A stretch of DNA of 64,000 nucleotides, taken from contig NZ_NSGH01000014.1 in assembly GCF_002295105.1 (NCBI RefSeq), positions 1 through 64,000 on the forward strand. The letters run 5' to 3'. A program made the translations under genes and the position numbers. This document shows positions 26,462 to 35,215 of this stretch, one piece after another. The first letter of the stretch is position 1; each line of letters begins with the position of its first letter. This DNA comes from Salimicrobium humidisoli (GTDB lineage: Bacteria > Bacillota > Bacilli > Bacillales > Halobacillaceae). A model generated the notes under the pieces. It ran no database searches, was not told the DNA's origin, and saw only the letters and a list, made by a program, of their open reading frames with translations.

Positions 26462-28603
26462 ATGAAGCACAGAAACACGTCACGTGGCGCTTCTCTACTC
26501 CTGATCATTTTCAGTATCGCCTTCCTTCTGATAGCAGGAAGGTTTCTTTACATACAGACTACCGGTAGTGTTCAGGGAGTCGATTTAGAAAAATGGGCCG
26601 AGAAAAAAAGAACAAGTTCCTATACTCTTCCTTCGGAACGGGGGGAAATCTACGGCAAAAACGGGATGGTTCTCGCTTATGATCGACCTACCTATCGCCT
26701 GCAGGCGATCGTAGACCCTTCCTATTCCGAAAATCTTCCCGAACCTAAACACGTAACGTCCCCTGAAGAAGTGGGGGAAGTGGTATCCGGATATTTGAAT
26801 CTGGAAAAAGAAGAAGTAGTAAAGCGTATTAAAGAAGCTAAAAAAAGCGGGAAATTTCAGGTGGAATTCGGAAGCAAAGGCCGGGATATTGCAAAAGATG
26901 ATAAAGAAGTGATAGAAGAAGCTTTAAAAGAGAAATCTGTTTCCGGCGTAACGTTTGCTGAGGAAACGGAGAGGTATTATCCGAATGGTACTTTTGCTTC
27001 GCACGTACTCGGGTTTGCCAAGTCTACGGACGAAGGAGTAGAGGGTGTAACCGGAGTAGAGAAGTCCATGGAAAAATACCTGGAAGGGGAAGACGGTAAA
27101 ATCTCCTACAAACGTGATAAATACGGTACGGAACTTTTGAATCCGGAAGAAGTACTGCATCCTCCGGAGGACGGAGAAGATGTGTATCTGACGATAGACC
27201 AGAAAATCCAGACATTCCTCGAAGACGCTCTTACGGAAGTGGAAGAGGAGTATGAACCTAATAAGATAATGGCGGGTGTAATGGACCCTGATACAGGGGA
27301 AATTCTGGCTATGGGGAATCGCCCCGCCTATGATCCCAATGACAGAAGCAACGTGGAGAATTGGTACAACGATATGATTGCCTACCCGTTTGAAGTAGGC
27401 TCGACCATGAAGATGTTTACATGGGCTGCTGCCATGGAAGCAGGGGTTTACGACGGCTCCGAAAAATTCAAGTCCGGAGCGTATTCCGTAGACGGTTCCA
27501 CGATTTCCGATCACAACAGAACCGGTTGGGGGCCAATCTCATATGATGAAGGACTCATCAGATCCTCCAACGTCGCGGCGGCGAAGCTGGGTTACGAAAA
27601 GCTCGGGCCGGATCGTTTCGAAAAATATATCAGCAAATTCAACCTCAATGCAAAAACCGGCATCGATCTGCCGGGAGAGAAGACGGGTACTATTCTGAAC
27701 GACCGTCCCATCGAAACAGTGACCACAGCTTATGGCCAGGGGTCGACGATGACCCCGATGCAGCTGCTGACAGCAGCAACAGCCATCGCGAATGACGGCA
27801 AAATGATGAAGCCCTATGTTTTTGATTCGATCAGGGAAGCGAACTCCAGTGATAAAATCACAGAAAACGAACCTTCCGTACTTGGAAAGCCGCTCTCTGA
27901 AGAAACGGCACAAAAAATGAGGAAACTGCTTCGTAAAGTGGTCAGTGATGAAAAAGGGACCGGCAAACCTTTTGCGCTGGAGGATTTCAAAGTAGCCGGA
28001 AAAACAGGTACAGCCAACATATCCGAAGGTGGATATCTTTCCGGCAGAAATAATTATACATTCTCATTTCTCGGCATGGCTCCTGCCGATGACCCTGAAC
28101 TGGTCATGTATGTAGCAGTCCGCCAGCCTCAGCTTGAGAATTCCGAAGTCGGTTCGGATGCTGTATCTCACGTATTTAAAACAGTAATGCAAAACAGTCT
28201 TCACTATCTTAATATCTCTCCGGAACAGAAGGAGAAATCAAAAGTGAAAATGATGGATATACCTGACCTACAGGGAGTTTCTGTCGAGAAGGCGAAGACC
28301 GCGTTGAGCGGTTTTAAAGAAGTTACTGTTATAGGGGAAGGCACCAGAGTAGAAGCGGTTCTGCCTGAAAGCGAAAAAGATGTTGTGAGCAGCGAGCATA
28401 TTTTCGTTATTACAGGCCAACCGGAAATGCCTGATATGGAAGGCTGGTCCCAGAGGGAAGCGCAGCGATTGACCGATTACTTCGATATCCCTCTTGAGAT
28501 GAAAGGGAACGGCTACATTAAGGAACAAAGTATCGAAGAAGGTTCCGATTTGACGAAGGTTAAACAGGTGGAAGTACAACTGGAACCTCCCGAGGAAGGA
28601 TGA
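26462..28603 (+). CDS. pbpB: Penicillin-binding protein 2B
   Basis: A 713-residue class B PBP, the transpeptidase that cross-links septal peptidoglycan with FtsW. It has a short cytoplasmic tail, one membrane helix (about 12-30), a dimerisation domain (about 55-220), the transpeptidase and two C-terminal PASTA domains (about 595-650 and 655-710). The active-site motifs are S314-TMK, S368-S-N and K514-TG, all intact. The ATG follows AGGAGG. A terminator directly after it splits the cluster; spoVD, its sporulation paralogue that normally follows, is absent. Confidence 0.95.
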   Translation: MKHRNTSRGASLLLIIFSIAFLLIAGRFLYIQTTGSVQGVDLEKWAEKKRTSSYTLPSERGEIYGKNGMVLAYDRPTYRLQAIVDPSYSENLPEPKHVTSPEEVGEVVSGYLNLEKEEVVKRIKEAKKSGKFQVEFGSKGRDIAKDDKEVIEEALKEKSVSGVTFAEETERYYPNGTFASHVLGFAKSTDEGVEGVTGVEKSMEKYLEGEDGKISYKRDKYGTELLNPEEVLHPPEDGEDVYLTIDQKIQTFLEDALTEVEEEYEPNKIMAGVMDPDTGEILAMGNRPAYDPNDRSNVENWYNDMIAYPFEVGSTMKMFTWAAAMEAGVYDGSEKFKSGAYSVDGSTISDHNRTGWGPISYDEGLIRSSNVAAAKLGYEKLGPDRFEKYISKFNLNAKTGIDLPGEKTGTILNDRPIETVTTAYGQGSTMTPMQLLTAATAIANDGKMMKPYVFDSIREANSSDKITENEPSVLGKPLSEETAQKMRKLLRKVVSDEKGTGKPFALEDFKVAGKTGTANISEGGYLSGRNNYTFSFLGMAPADDPELVMYVAVRQPQLENSEVGSDAVSHVFKTVMQNSLHYLNISPEQKEKSKVKMMDIPDLQGVSVEKAKTALSGFKEVTVIGEGTRVEAVLPESEKDVVSSEHIFVITGQPEMPDMEGWSQREAQRLTDYFDIPLEMKGNGYIKEQSIEEGSDLTKVKQVEVQLEPPEEG

Positions 28604-28641
28604 CGTCACGTTTGCGTTTTTATGAACAGAACGATTAAGAT

Positions 28642-28674
28642 AAAAACATCCGCTTTAAAGGCGGATGTTTTTTT
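28642..28674 (+). terminator. Terminator after pbpB
   Basis: AACATCCGC and GCGGATGTT form a stem with a 7-nt loop, followed by seven T residues. It separates mraZ-pbpB from murE onward. Confidence 0.85.
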
Positions 28675-28696
28675 GACCCAAAAGTACATAGGTTTT

Positions 28697-28705
28697 TGAT
28701 ATAAT
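28697..28705 (+). promoter_or_regulatory. Extended -10 promoter for murE
   Basis: TGATATAAT is a perfect extended -10 (TATAAT at 28700-28705). The TTGACC at 28673 is too far away (21 nt) for an ideal -35. Together with the terminator before it, this makes murE the head of a new transcription unit. Confidence 0.6.
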
Positions 28706-28748
28706 ATACAGGAATGTGTATTCTACTAAGAAAGTTAGGATGAATGGG

Positions 28749-30212
28749 ATGAAGTTAAATGAACTGATCGCCAGTCTTTCTTTTTACAGAAAGTATGGCG
28801 AAAGCGACGTAACAATAACTGGAGTAACTATGGACTCCCGGGAAGTGGGGCCTGGAGATCTGTTCATATGTATCAGAGGGTTCAAAACAGACGGACATCA
28901 ATATATATTTAAGGCTATCGAGCAGGGCGCAGCCGCGATAGTAGCGATGGAATATACGGAACTTGAAGACACTCCGCTCATAGTGGTATCGGATACGAAG
29001 AGGGCCATGGCTCAGATAGCTTCCTGTTTTTATTCCGACCCGACATCAGGACTGGATTTGATAGGAGTTACCGGAACAAACGGAAAAACGACTGTTACCT
29101 ACCTGCTCGATGAGATCTTTACCGAGGATCGGAAGTCCACCGGAGTAATCGGTACAATTCAGACTAAAATCAGCGAACAGACGTATGATGTATCAAACAC
29201 TACTCCGGACGCGGTCAGCCTCAATCGCTTTTTTCACAAAATGACGGAGGAAGACGTCGATGTGGCAATGATGGAAGTATCCTCTCATGCCCTCGACCAG
29301 GGGAGGGTGTACGGCCTTGATTTCGATGTCGCTGTCTTTACTAATCTCAGCCAGGATCATCTGGACTATCACAAAGATATGGATGACTACCTGCGGGCCA
29401 AGTCCCTGCTTTTTTCCCAGCTCGGCAATCACTACGATGACGGGAAAAAGAAGTTTGCCGTAATTAACAGGGATGATGCTGCTGCGGACATCCTGATCAA
29501 ATCTTCAGCACAGCCGGTATTGACATACGGGCTGGAAGAGGGAGACATTCATGCACAGGACATTCGTACGAGCGAAACGGGAATATCGTTTACAATGGTC
29601 ACCCCGGCTGGTAATGTGGAAGTTTCAAGCAGCCTGATTGGAACATTCAGTGTGTATAATATGCTTGCTACGGCAGGGGCAGCTATTGCCCGGGGGGTAG
29701 GTCTTGAAACGATAGCTTCCGCTTTCTCCAGGACAAAAGGAGTTCCGGGGAGACTGGAACCTGTATCTGCAGGACAATCCTACGGCATTGTAGTCGATTA
29801 CGCTCATACTCCCGATTCTCTTGAGAATGTTCTGAAGACGTTGAAAGGCGTATGCGAAGGTAAGCTCCGCGTAGTCATCGGTTGCGGCGGAGAGAGAGAT
29901 ACAGGGAAACGTCCTGCAATGGCAGACATAGCTATGACGTTTGCAGACGACGTTTACTTCACTTCGGATAATCCAAGATCCGAAGATCCCGAATCGATAT
30001 TGAACGATATGACTGACCACCTCTCCGGAGAATACCGGCGGATCACTGACCGCAAAGAAGCGATAAGAAGAGCCGTTACATCCTGCCGGAGTAAGGATAT
30101 TCTTCTTATCGCCGGAAAAGGCCATGAAACATACCAGGAAATCAACGGGGAGAAAATAGATTTCGATGATCGTAAAATAGCCGAACAATCCGTTAAACAA
30201 GGGAGGATGTAA
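28749..30212 (+). CDS. murE: UDP-MurNAc-tripeptide synthetase MurE (meso-DAP adding)
   Basis: A 487-residue Mur ligase that adds the third amino acid to UDP-MurNAc-L-Ala-D-Glu in the cytoplasm. The ATP loop is GVTGTNGKTTVTY. The substrate-selecting motif reads D407-N-P-R410, which marks enzymes adding meso-diaminopimelate rather than lysine. The genome therefore probably makes DAP-type peptidoglycan. I chose ATG 28749 with TTAGG at suitable spacing; a second ATG at 28740 is abutted by that site. murF follows 1 nt later. Confidence 0.95.
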   Translation: MKLNELIASLSFYRKYGESDVTITGVTMDSREVGPGDLFICIRGFKTDGHQYIFKAIEQGAAAIVAMEYTELEDTPLIVVSDTKRAMAQIASCFYSDPTSGLDLIGVTGTNGKTTVTYLLDEIFTEDRKSTGVIGTIQTKISEQTYDVSNTTPDAVSLNRFFHKMTEEDVDVAMMEVSSHALDQGRVYGLDFDVAVFTNLSQDHLDYHKDMDDYLRAKSLLFSQLGNHYDDGKKKFAVINRDDAAADILIKSSAQPVLTYGLEEGDIHAQDIRTSETGISFTMVTPAGNVEVSSSLIGTFSVYNMLATAGAAIARGVGLETIASAFSRTKGVPGRLEPVSAGQSYGIVVDYAHTPDSLENVLKTLKGVCEGKLRVVIGCGGERDTGKRPAMADIAMTFADDVYFTSDNPRSEDPESILNDMTDHLSGEYRRITDRKEAIRRAVTSCRSKDILLIAGKGHETYQEINGEKIDFDDRKIAEQSVKQGRM

Positions 30213-30213
30213 T

Positions 30214-31563
30214 ATGATAACAACGACTGAAGCACTTACCTCTATTTTTGAGAATTACAGAGGGGCAACCGGGAATGATTCAGCCATAGAGCACGTTATG
30301 ACTGATACGAGGGCTCCACAGAAGCAGAGCCTTTTCATTCCGATAGCCGGAGAAAATTTTGATGCTCATTCTTTTTTGAATAAAGCTGTCGAAAACGGCG
30401 CGGTGGCGACACTTTGGGAAAAAGGGAAAGAACTCCCGGAAGATGTACCGGAAAACTTCCCTGTTTTCTTCGTCGAGGATACTGTAAAAGCGATGCAGAC
30501 TCTTGCGCAAAACTATATCCGGAAGGTCGGACCTGCCGTAGTGGCCGTTACAGGGTCGAACGGCAAAACGACAACTAAGGATATTGCCGCTTCTGTACTT
30601 GCCCAGAAGTTCAAAACCCATCATACGGAAGGGAATCTGAATAACCATATCGGGGTTCCGCTCACTATTTTTTCCATGCCGGAGGATACTGAAGTCGCTG
30701 TGATCGAGATGGGGATGAACAATGCTGGAGAAATCGAAGTGCTGAGTCATATTGCCCGTCCTGATTACGCGATTATCACCAATATCGGGGAGTCTCATAT
30801 TGAGCAGCTTGGCAGCAGGCAAAATATCGCAGAAGCAAAAATGGAAATTACAAAAGGTTTCCATGAGGGCAGCAGTCTTATTTTTGATGGAGATGAACCT
30901 TTACTTCGTGGAGTGAAAGGGACCGCCTGCGGATTCAGGGACCACGTCGACCAGAGAGCGAAAGGTATCTTCCTGCATGACGAAGGAAGCCGTTTTGAGG
31001 TGAATGAAGAACAATACGAAGTGCCTTTAGTAGGGAAGCATAATGTTAAGAACGCTTTATATGTAGTGACACTTGCGCAGAAAATGGGAATGGACAGGGA
31101 AGAAATCCAGCTCGGTTTGAGCCGGTTATCCATGACCGGCATGCGACTGGAAAAACTTACGGGGCTGAACGGTGCCCACGTCTTCAATGATACTTACAAC
31201 GCCTCCCCTACATCCATGAAGGCTGTAATCGAATTTGTACGGATGTACAATACGAAGAAACATAAAATTCTGGTGCTCGGTGACATGTTCGAGCTCGGTA
31301 TGCATTCCAATGAACTACACGCTCAAGTGGCCGAGGCGATCAATCCTCAGATCAATGCAGTATTTACCATTGGCGGAGACTCGAAAGTTATCAGCGATAA
31401 AGTAGCAGGCAAATTTTCATCCATTACAACCCGGCATTTCAAAGACCCGGAACTTCTTGCCGGGCAACTGAAAGAATTGATGACTGAAGACAGTATTGTA
31501 CTCATTAAAGCTTCCAGAGGGATGAAACTGGAACGGATTGTGCAATCCATAACAAATGAGTAG
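30214..31563 (+). CDS. murF: UDP-MurNAc-tripeptide--D-alanyl-D-alanine ligase MurF
   Basis: A 449-residue Mur ligase that attaches D-Ala-D-Ala to complete the UDP-MurNAc-pentapeptide, the substrate of MraY encoded next. The ATP loop [14 protein letters not shown], the GMNNAGEI and ITNIGESHIE blocks and the NDTYNASPTSMKA domain-3 motif identify MurF rather than MurE. It lies between murE and mraY; in B. subtilis murF is elsewhere (next to ddl), so the cluster here is more like the classical dcw order. The ATG at 30214 follows AGGGAGG in the murE end. Confidence 0.94.
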   Translation: MITTTEALTSIFENYRGATGNDSAIEHVMTDTRAPQKQSLFIPIAGENFDAHSFLNKAVENGAVATLWEKGKELPEDVPENFPVFFVEDTVKAMQTLAQNYIRKVGPAVVAVTGSNGKTTTKDIAASVLAQKFKTHHTEGNLNNHIGVPLTIFSMPEDTEVAVIEMGMNNAGEIEVLSHIARPDYAIITNIGESHIEQLGSRQNIAEAKMEITKGFHEGSSLIFDGDEPLLRGVKGTACGFRDHVDQRAKGIFLHDEGSRFEVNEEQYEVPLVGKHNVKNALYVVTLAQKMGMDREEIQLGLSRLSMTGMRLEKLTGLNGAHVFNDTYNASPTSMKAVIEFVRMYNTKKHKILVLGDMFELGMHSNELHAQVAEAINPQINAVFTIGGDSKVISDKVAGKFSSITTRHFKDPELLAGQLKELMTEDSIVLIKASRGMKLERIVQSITNE

Positions 31564-31599
31564 TGCCGGTCGCGAAGGTTTAAGGAGGATATTCAGAAA

Positions 31600-32586
31600 A
31601 TGAACGATTTATTATTACTGATGACAGCCGGGATAGCTTTTCTAATTACAGTAGCCCTTTTTCCGGTCGTCATCCCTTTTTTAAGAAGATTGAAATTCGG
31701 CCAGGAAATCCGGGAAGAAGGCCCTTCTTCCCACCAGAAAAAAAGCGGAACGCCGACCATGGGAGGGGTCATGGTACTGTTTGCAGTCGCAATCACGACC
31801 CTTCTGTTTCTTCCGTTCATACTCGGAGACGGGATAGGGAGGAAAACGGCCCTTCTTTTAATTGTTCTCCTGGGATACGGACTTATAGGTTTTCTTGATG
31901 ATTACATTAAAGTGGCTCTGAAAAGAAACCTGGGACTGACTTCAAAACAGAAAATGCTTATGCAGCTGGTGATCGCTGCAGTAGTTTATATTATTCTCCT
32001 GACGGGGGATTTCAGTACGACAATCGGCATCCCTGCGACTGATCTGTCAGTCGATTTAGGGGCAGGTTACGGTATTCTGCTTCTCCTGATGCTCGTCGGG
32101 GGCTCCAATGCTGTTAATTTGACTGACGGGCTCGATGGACTGCTCGCAGGTACAGCGTCTATCGCTTTTGGTGCTTTTGCCATTTTAGCGTGGGTAGTCG
32201 CCGGGGACGTGGAAACTGCTCTTTTCTCCATTTCGATTGTAGGGGCGCTTCTTGGCTTCCTTATGTTTAACGCTCATCCCGCAAAAGTTTTTATGGGGGA
32301 CACGGGGTCTCTTGCTCTCGGAGCTGCGATAGCTATGATCGCCATAATTTTGAAAATGGAACTTCTGCTCGTTATTGTCGGAGGGGTGTTTGTACTGGAG
32401 ACCCTATCTGTAATTATCCAGGTAGCTTCTTTCAAACTTACCGGTAAAAGAGTGTTCCGGATGAGCCCTCTTCATCACCATTATGAACTGAAAGGCTGGT
32501 CTGAGTGGAAGGTAGTGACTGCTTTCTGGATAGCCGGGTTGCTTTTTGCTGCTCTCGGACTATCGATGGAGGTGATGGCAGGATGA
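31600..32586 (+). CDS. mraY: Phospho-MurNAc-pentapeptide transferase MraY
   Basis: A 328-residue enzyme with ten transmembrane helices. It transfers phospho-MurNAc-pentapeptide to undecaprenyl phosphate, making lipid I. The conserved cytoplasmic loops [18 protein letters not shown] (Mg-binding Asp) and the histidine cluster [13 protein letters not shown] are intact. The ATG at 31600 follows GGAGG. Its stop overlaps the murD ATG. Confidence 0.97.
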   Translation: MNDLLLLMTAGIAFLITVALFPVVIPFLRRLKFGQEIREEGPSSHQKKSGTPTMGGVMVLFAVAITTLLFLPFILGDGIGRKTALLLIVLLGYGLIGFLDDYIKVALKRNLGLTSKQKMLMQLVIAAVVYIILLTGDFSTTIGIPATDLSVDLGAGYGILLLLMLVGGSNAVNLTDGLDGLLAGTASIAFGAFAILAWVVAGDVETALFSISIVGALLGFLMFNAHPAKVFMGDTGSLALGAAIAMIAIILKMELLLVIVGGVFVLETLSVIIQVASFKLTGKRVFRMSPLHHHYELKGWSEWKVVTAFWIAGLLFAALGLSMEVMAG

Positions 32587-33923
32587 AACACTTAAAAGGT
32601 TTTCCTTATAAAAAAGCTTTGGTGGTAGGTCTTGCCAAAAGCGGATTTGCAGCTGCGGACCTCCTGCATACCAGTGGTATCGACGTGAAAGTCAATGACC
32701 TGAACGCGGATTCCACAGGCGAACAGGCTGTGAAACTCGAAGATGCTGGTATCCCGTTAATAACAGGAAGCCATCCTTTCGAACTCCTTGAGGATAGAGA
32801 GGTCGTCATAAAAAATCCGGGCATCCCATATGAAAATGAAATGATCATGGAAGCTTCCAGACGTAATATCCCTGTCATTACGGAAGTGGAACTGGTAACT
32901 TATCTGCATGACGGTCCCATTATAGGCATTACGGGATCGAATGGTAAAACGACTACGACCACGCTGGTGCATCGCATGCTTGAAGAAGACGGGAAAAATG
33001 TGCAAGTCGCAGGAAACATCGGCGACGTAGCGTGTGAGGTGGCACGAAAGACGGGGGCGGAGGACACGATGGTTATTGAACTTTCGTCTTTTCAGCTTCT
33101 CGGTATAGACAAATTACGTCTCCATACAGCTGTGTGGCTTAATATTTTCGACAGCCACCTGGATTATCATAAAACAAGAGAGAACTACATCGAAGCCAAG
33201 TCTAGGATCATGAAAAATCAATTGGAAGAAGATTCTTTTATATTCAACAAAGATGACATCGTCGTTTCCACCTTCCGTGAAAAATCTGTGGCTGCAGCGG
33301 TGCCTTTTACGGTGGAGGAGAACGATCGTGGAGCGAGCGCCGATGGGAACCATGTATATTTCGACGGGGAGATTGTCGCAGAACGAAAGAAAATCGTACT
33401 TGTCGGGGAACATAACCTGCAAAATTGTCTGGCTGCTGTTGCAGCCTGTAAGAGCGCAGGGGTTACCAACGAGGCTATTCAGGCAGTTCTTTACAGCTTT
33501 CAGGGGGTGGAACATCGCCTGCAGTATGTAGAGGAGAAAAAGGAGCGCTATTTCTATAACGACTCCAAGGCTACGAATATCCGGGCTACGAGTTATGCGC
33601 TTGAAGCGTTCGAAAACCCTGTCATATTACTGGCCGGAGGGCTGGATCGCGGAAACTCTTTTGACGGACTCGCCCCTTACCTTAACAACGTGAAACATTT
33701 AGTTGTGTTCGGGGAAACAAGTGCCAAACTTGAAGAAGTGGCCGGGGAGCTGAACATCCCCTGTACTCCGGTGGATTCCATGGAAGAGGCTGTGGTTATG
33801 GCATACCGGAATTCAGAAGAAAAAGATGTCATTCTGCTCTCTCCGGCGTGTGCGAGCTGGGATCAGTATCGTACCTTTGAGGAACGGGGTAATAAATTTG
33901 TAGAAGCTGTGAACAACCTCTGA
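32583..33923 (+). CDS. murD: UDP-MurNAc-L-alanine--D-glutamate ligase MurD
   Basis: A 446-residue Mur ligase that adds D-glutamate to UDP-MurNAc-L-Ala. It has an N-terminal Rossmann domain ([14 protein letters not shown]), the ATP loop [14 protein letters not shown] and the C-terminal NDSKATN motif. I chose ATG 32583, overlapping the mraY stop by 4 nt, with GGAGGTGATGG upstream. In relatives spoVE, murG and murB follow; here only a 259-nt gap precedes divIB. Confidence 0.96.
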   Translation: MKHLKGFPYKKALVVGLAKSGFAAADLLHTSGIDVKVNDLNADSTGEQAVKLEDAGIPLITGSHPFELLEDREVVIKNPGIPYENEMIMEASRRNIPVITEVELVTYLHDGPIIGITGSNGKTTTTTLVHRMLEEDGKNVQVAGNIGDVACEVARKTGAEDTMVIELSSFQLLGIDKLRLHTAVWLNIFDSHLDYHKTRENYIEAKSRIMKNQLEEDSFIFNKDDIVVSTFREKSVAAAVPFTVEENDRGASADGNHVYFDGEIVAERKKIVLVGEHNLQNCLAAVAACKSAGVTNEAIQAVLYSFQGVEHRLQYVEEKKERYFYNDSKATNIRATSYALEAFENPVILLAGGLDRGNSFDGLAPYLNNVKHLVVFGETSAKLEEVAGELNIPCTPVDSMEEAVVMAYRNSEEKDVILLSPACASWDQYRTFEERGNKFVEAVNNL

Positions 33924-33940
33924 ATATGAAATGCAACAGG

Positions 33941-33974
33941 CCCCACCTCCTCTTCAGGGAATGGGGTTTTGTTG
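33941..33974 (+). terminator. Probable terminator after murD
   Basis: CAACAGGCCCCA and TGGGGTTTTGTTG form an interrupted stem with CCCCA/TGGGG as its core and a 16-nt loop, followed by a weak T stretch. This marks the junction where spoVE-murG-murB would normally lie. The rest of the gap (to 34110) shows no recognisable coding remnant. Confidence 0.45.
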
Positions 33975-34111
33975 AAGAAGGTCTCTTTCATTTTCGGCAT
34001 CTTCTGCCCCGGGTTTTTAAACGGCATGGCCGCAGGAAGACACGGACCGAAACAATAGTCTAATTTTTTTGATTTTCCTTCAATTATCGACTACGTAGAA
34101 GCTTTTATGTG

Positions 34112-34120
34112 TGATACAAT
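34112..34120 (+). promoter_or_regulatory. Extended -10 promoter for divIB
   Basis: TGATACAAT (TACAAT at 34115-34120) lies about 60 nt before the divIB ATG. The -35 region is poor. Confidence 0.45.
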
Positions 34121-34182
34121 AAAAGGGATTGCAACTGTACCGTTCAGGCGTTATACCTGTACGTACATAAGGAGAGCCTGAG

Positions 34183-35016
34183 ATGAAGAAAGAAAAGAAT
34201 GTCGTTTCAATTGAAGAGCGCATGCCTCAGTTGAAAGAACGAAGAAAAAAGAAAGCTGCCCGCCAGCTGATTTTTTACCTGATTCTCCTCTCTCTGCTGA
34301 TAGGGATTGTAATATATCTTCAATCTCCACTTAGTCACGTAAGGTATGTAGAAGTCAAAGGGGATGAAGACCTGACTAAGAGTGAAGTCAAAGAAGTTAG
34401 TGGTATAACCGGGACGAGTAATTTATGGGGAATAGATCCGGCAGCTGTTTCCGATAAAATAAAAGGGCTTCCGGAGGTCAGCAGTACGGAAGTCAGACGT
34501 ACCCTGACCGGAGGTATCGAAATTTCACTGGAAGAGAAACGCAGAACCGCCTACGTTAAGGTGGAGGAACAGTTTGCTCCGATTCTTGAGGACGGAACGA
34601 TACTCGGGGACGCCCTCGTCGAAAACCCGGGAGGAGATGCTCCTATCTTCTACGGCTTCCCGGACAATGAACATTTAACGAAATTGGCTAAAGAACTGAA
34701 TTCCTTACCCGCCAGTGTTTCGAACTTAATTTCCGAAATCCACTGGATGGACGAAGAGGAGCGGGACAGAGTACGGTTGTACATGAGTGACGGGTACACG
34801 GTGATAGCCTCCGTCCGGGAGTTTTCCGAAAAAATGCCCAGTTACCCTTCCATCGTTTCCCAATTGGATCCGGATGCGGAAGGGGTTATCCATGTCGGTG
34901 TAGGGACGTACTTTGAGTCATACGCCAGTGGTGACAAAGAACAACTGGAGACGGAAGAGGAACAAGGAAATATCCCGTCAGAAGAAAGTCCGCAGGAGCG
35001 GGAAGAAGAAGGCTGA
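34183..35016 (+). CDS. divIB: Cell division protein DivIB (FtsQ)
   Basis: A 277-residue bitopic protein: a basic cytoplasmic tail, one membrane helix (about 28-47), a POTRA domain beginning VRYVEVKGDEDLTKSEV, then the beta domain and an acidic C-terminal tail rich in Glu. It is the scaffold of the FtsL-DivIC-DivIB subcomplex at the septum. The ATG follows AAGGAGAG. It has its own promoter and is followed by a 199-nt gap where ylxW, ylxX and sbp lie in B. subtilis. Confidence 0.9.
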   Translation: MKKEKNVVSIEERMPQLKERRKKKAARQLIFYLILLSLLIGIVIYLQSPLSHVRYVEVKGDEDLTKSEVKEVSGITGTSNLWGIDPAAVSDKIKGLPEVSSTEVRRTLTGGIEISLEEKRRTAYVKVEEQFAPILEDGTILGDALVENPGGDAPIFYGFPDNEHLTKLAKELNSLPASVSNLISEIHWMDEEERDRVRLYMSDGYTVIASVREFSEKMPSYPSIVSQLDPDAEGVIHVGVGTYFESYASGDKEQLETEEEQGNIPSEESPQEREEEG

Positions 35017-35215
35017 CGTTCTGCCGAAGTTGTAAACCAGTGAAATACCGGATGTGGCTTTATACTAAGACAGTGAACACACCGGGCAGTTGAATAAAAG
35101 CAGTATTTAAAAAGAAATTATTCATTACAGTTGATTAAATCAACCGGTTCTGAAAAATGTTATCCTTATACTGGATGGAATATTTTTTATGGTCGTTTAC
35201 AGGAGGTGCGCCAGA

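Noticed and set aside
26924-27514. Minus-strand ORF of 196 codons inside pbpB
   Set aside because: It is a shadow of the transpeptidase gene, with composition typical of antisense frames.
30280-30864. Minus-strand ORF of 194 codons inside murF
   Set aside because: It is an antisense shadow with no start signal.
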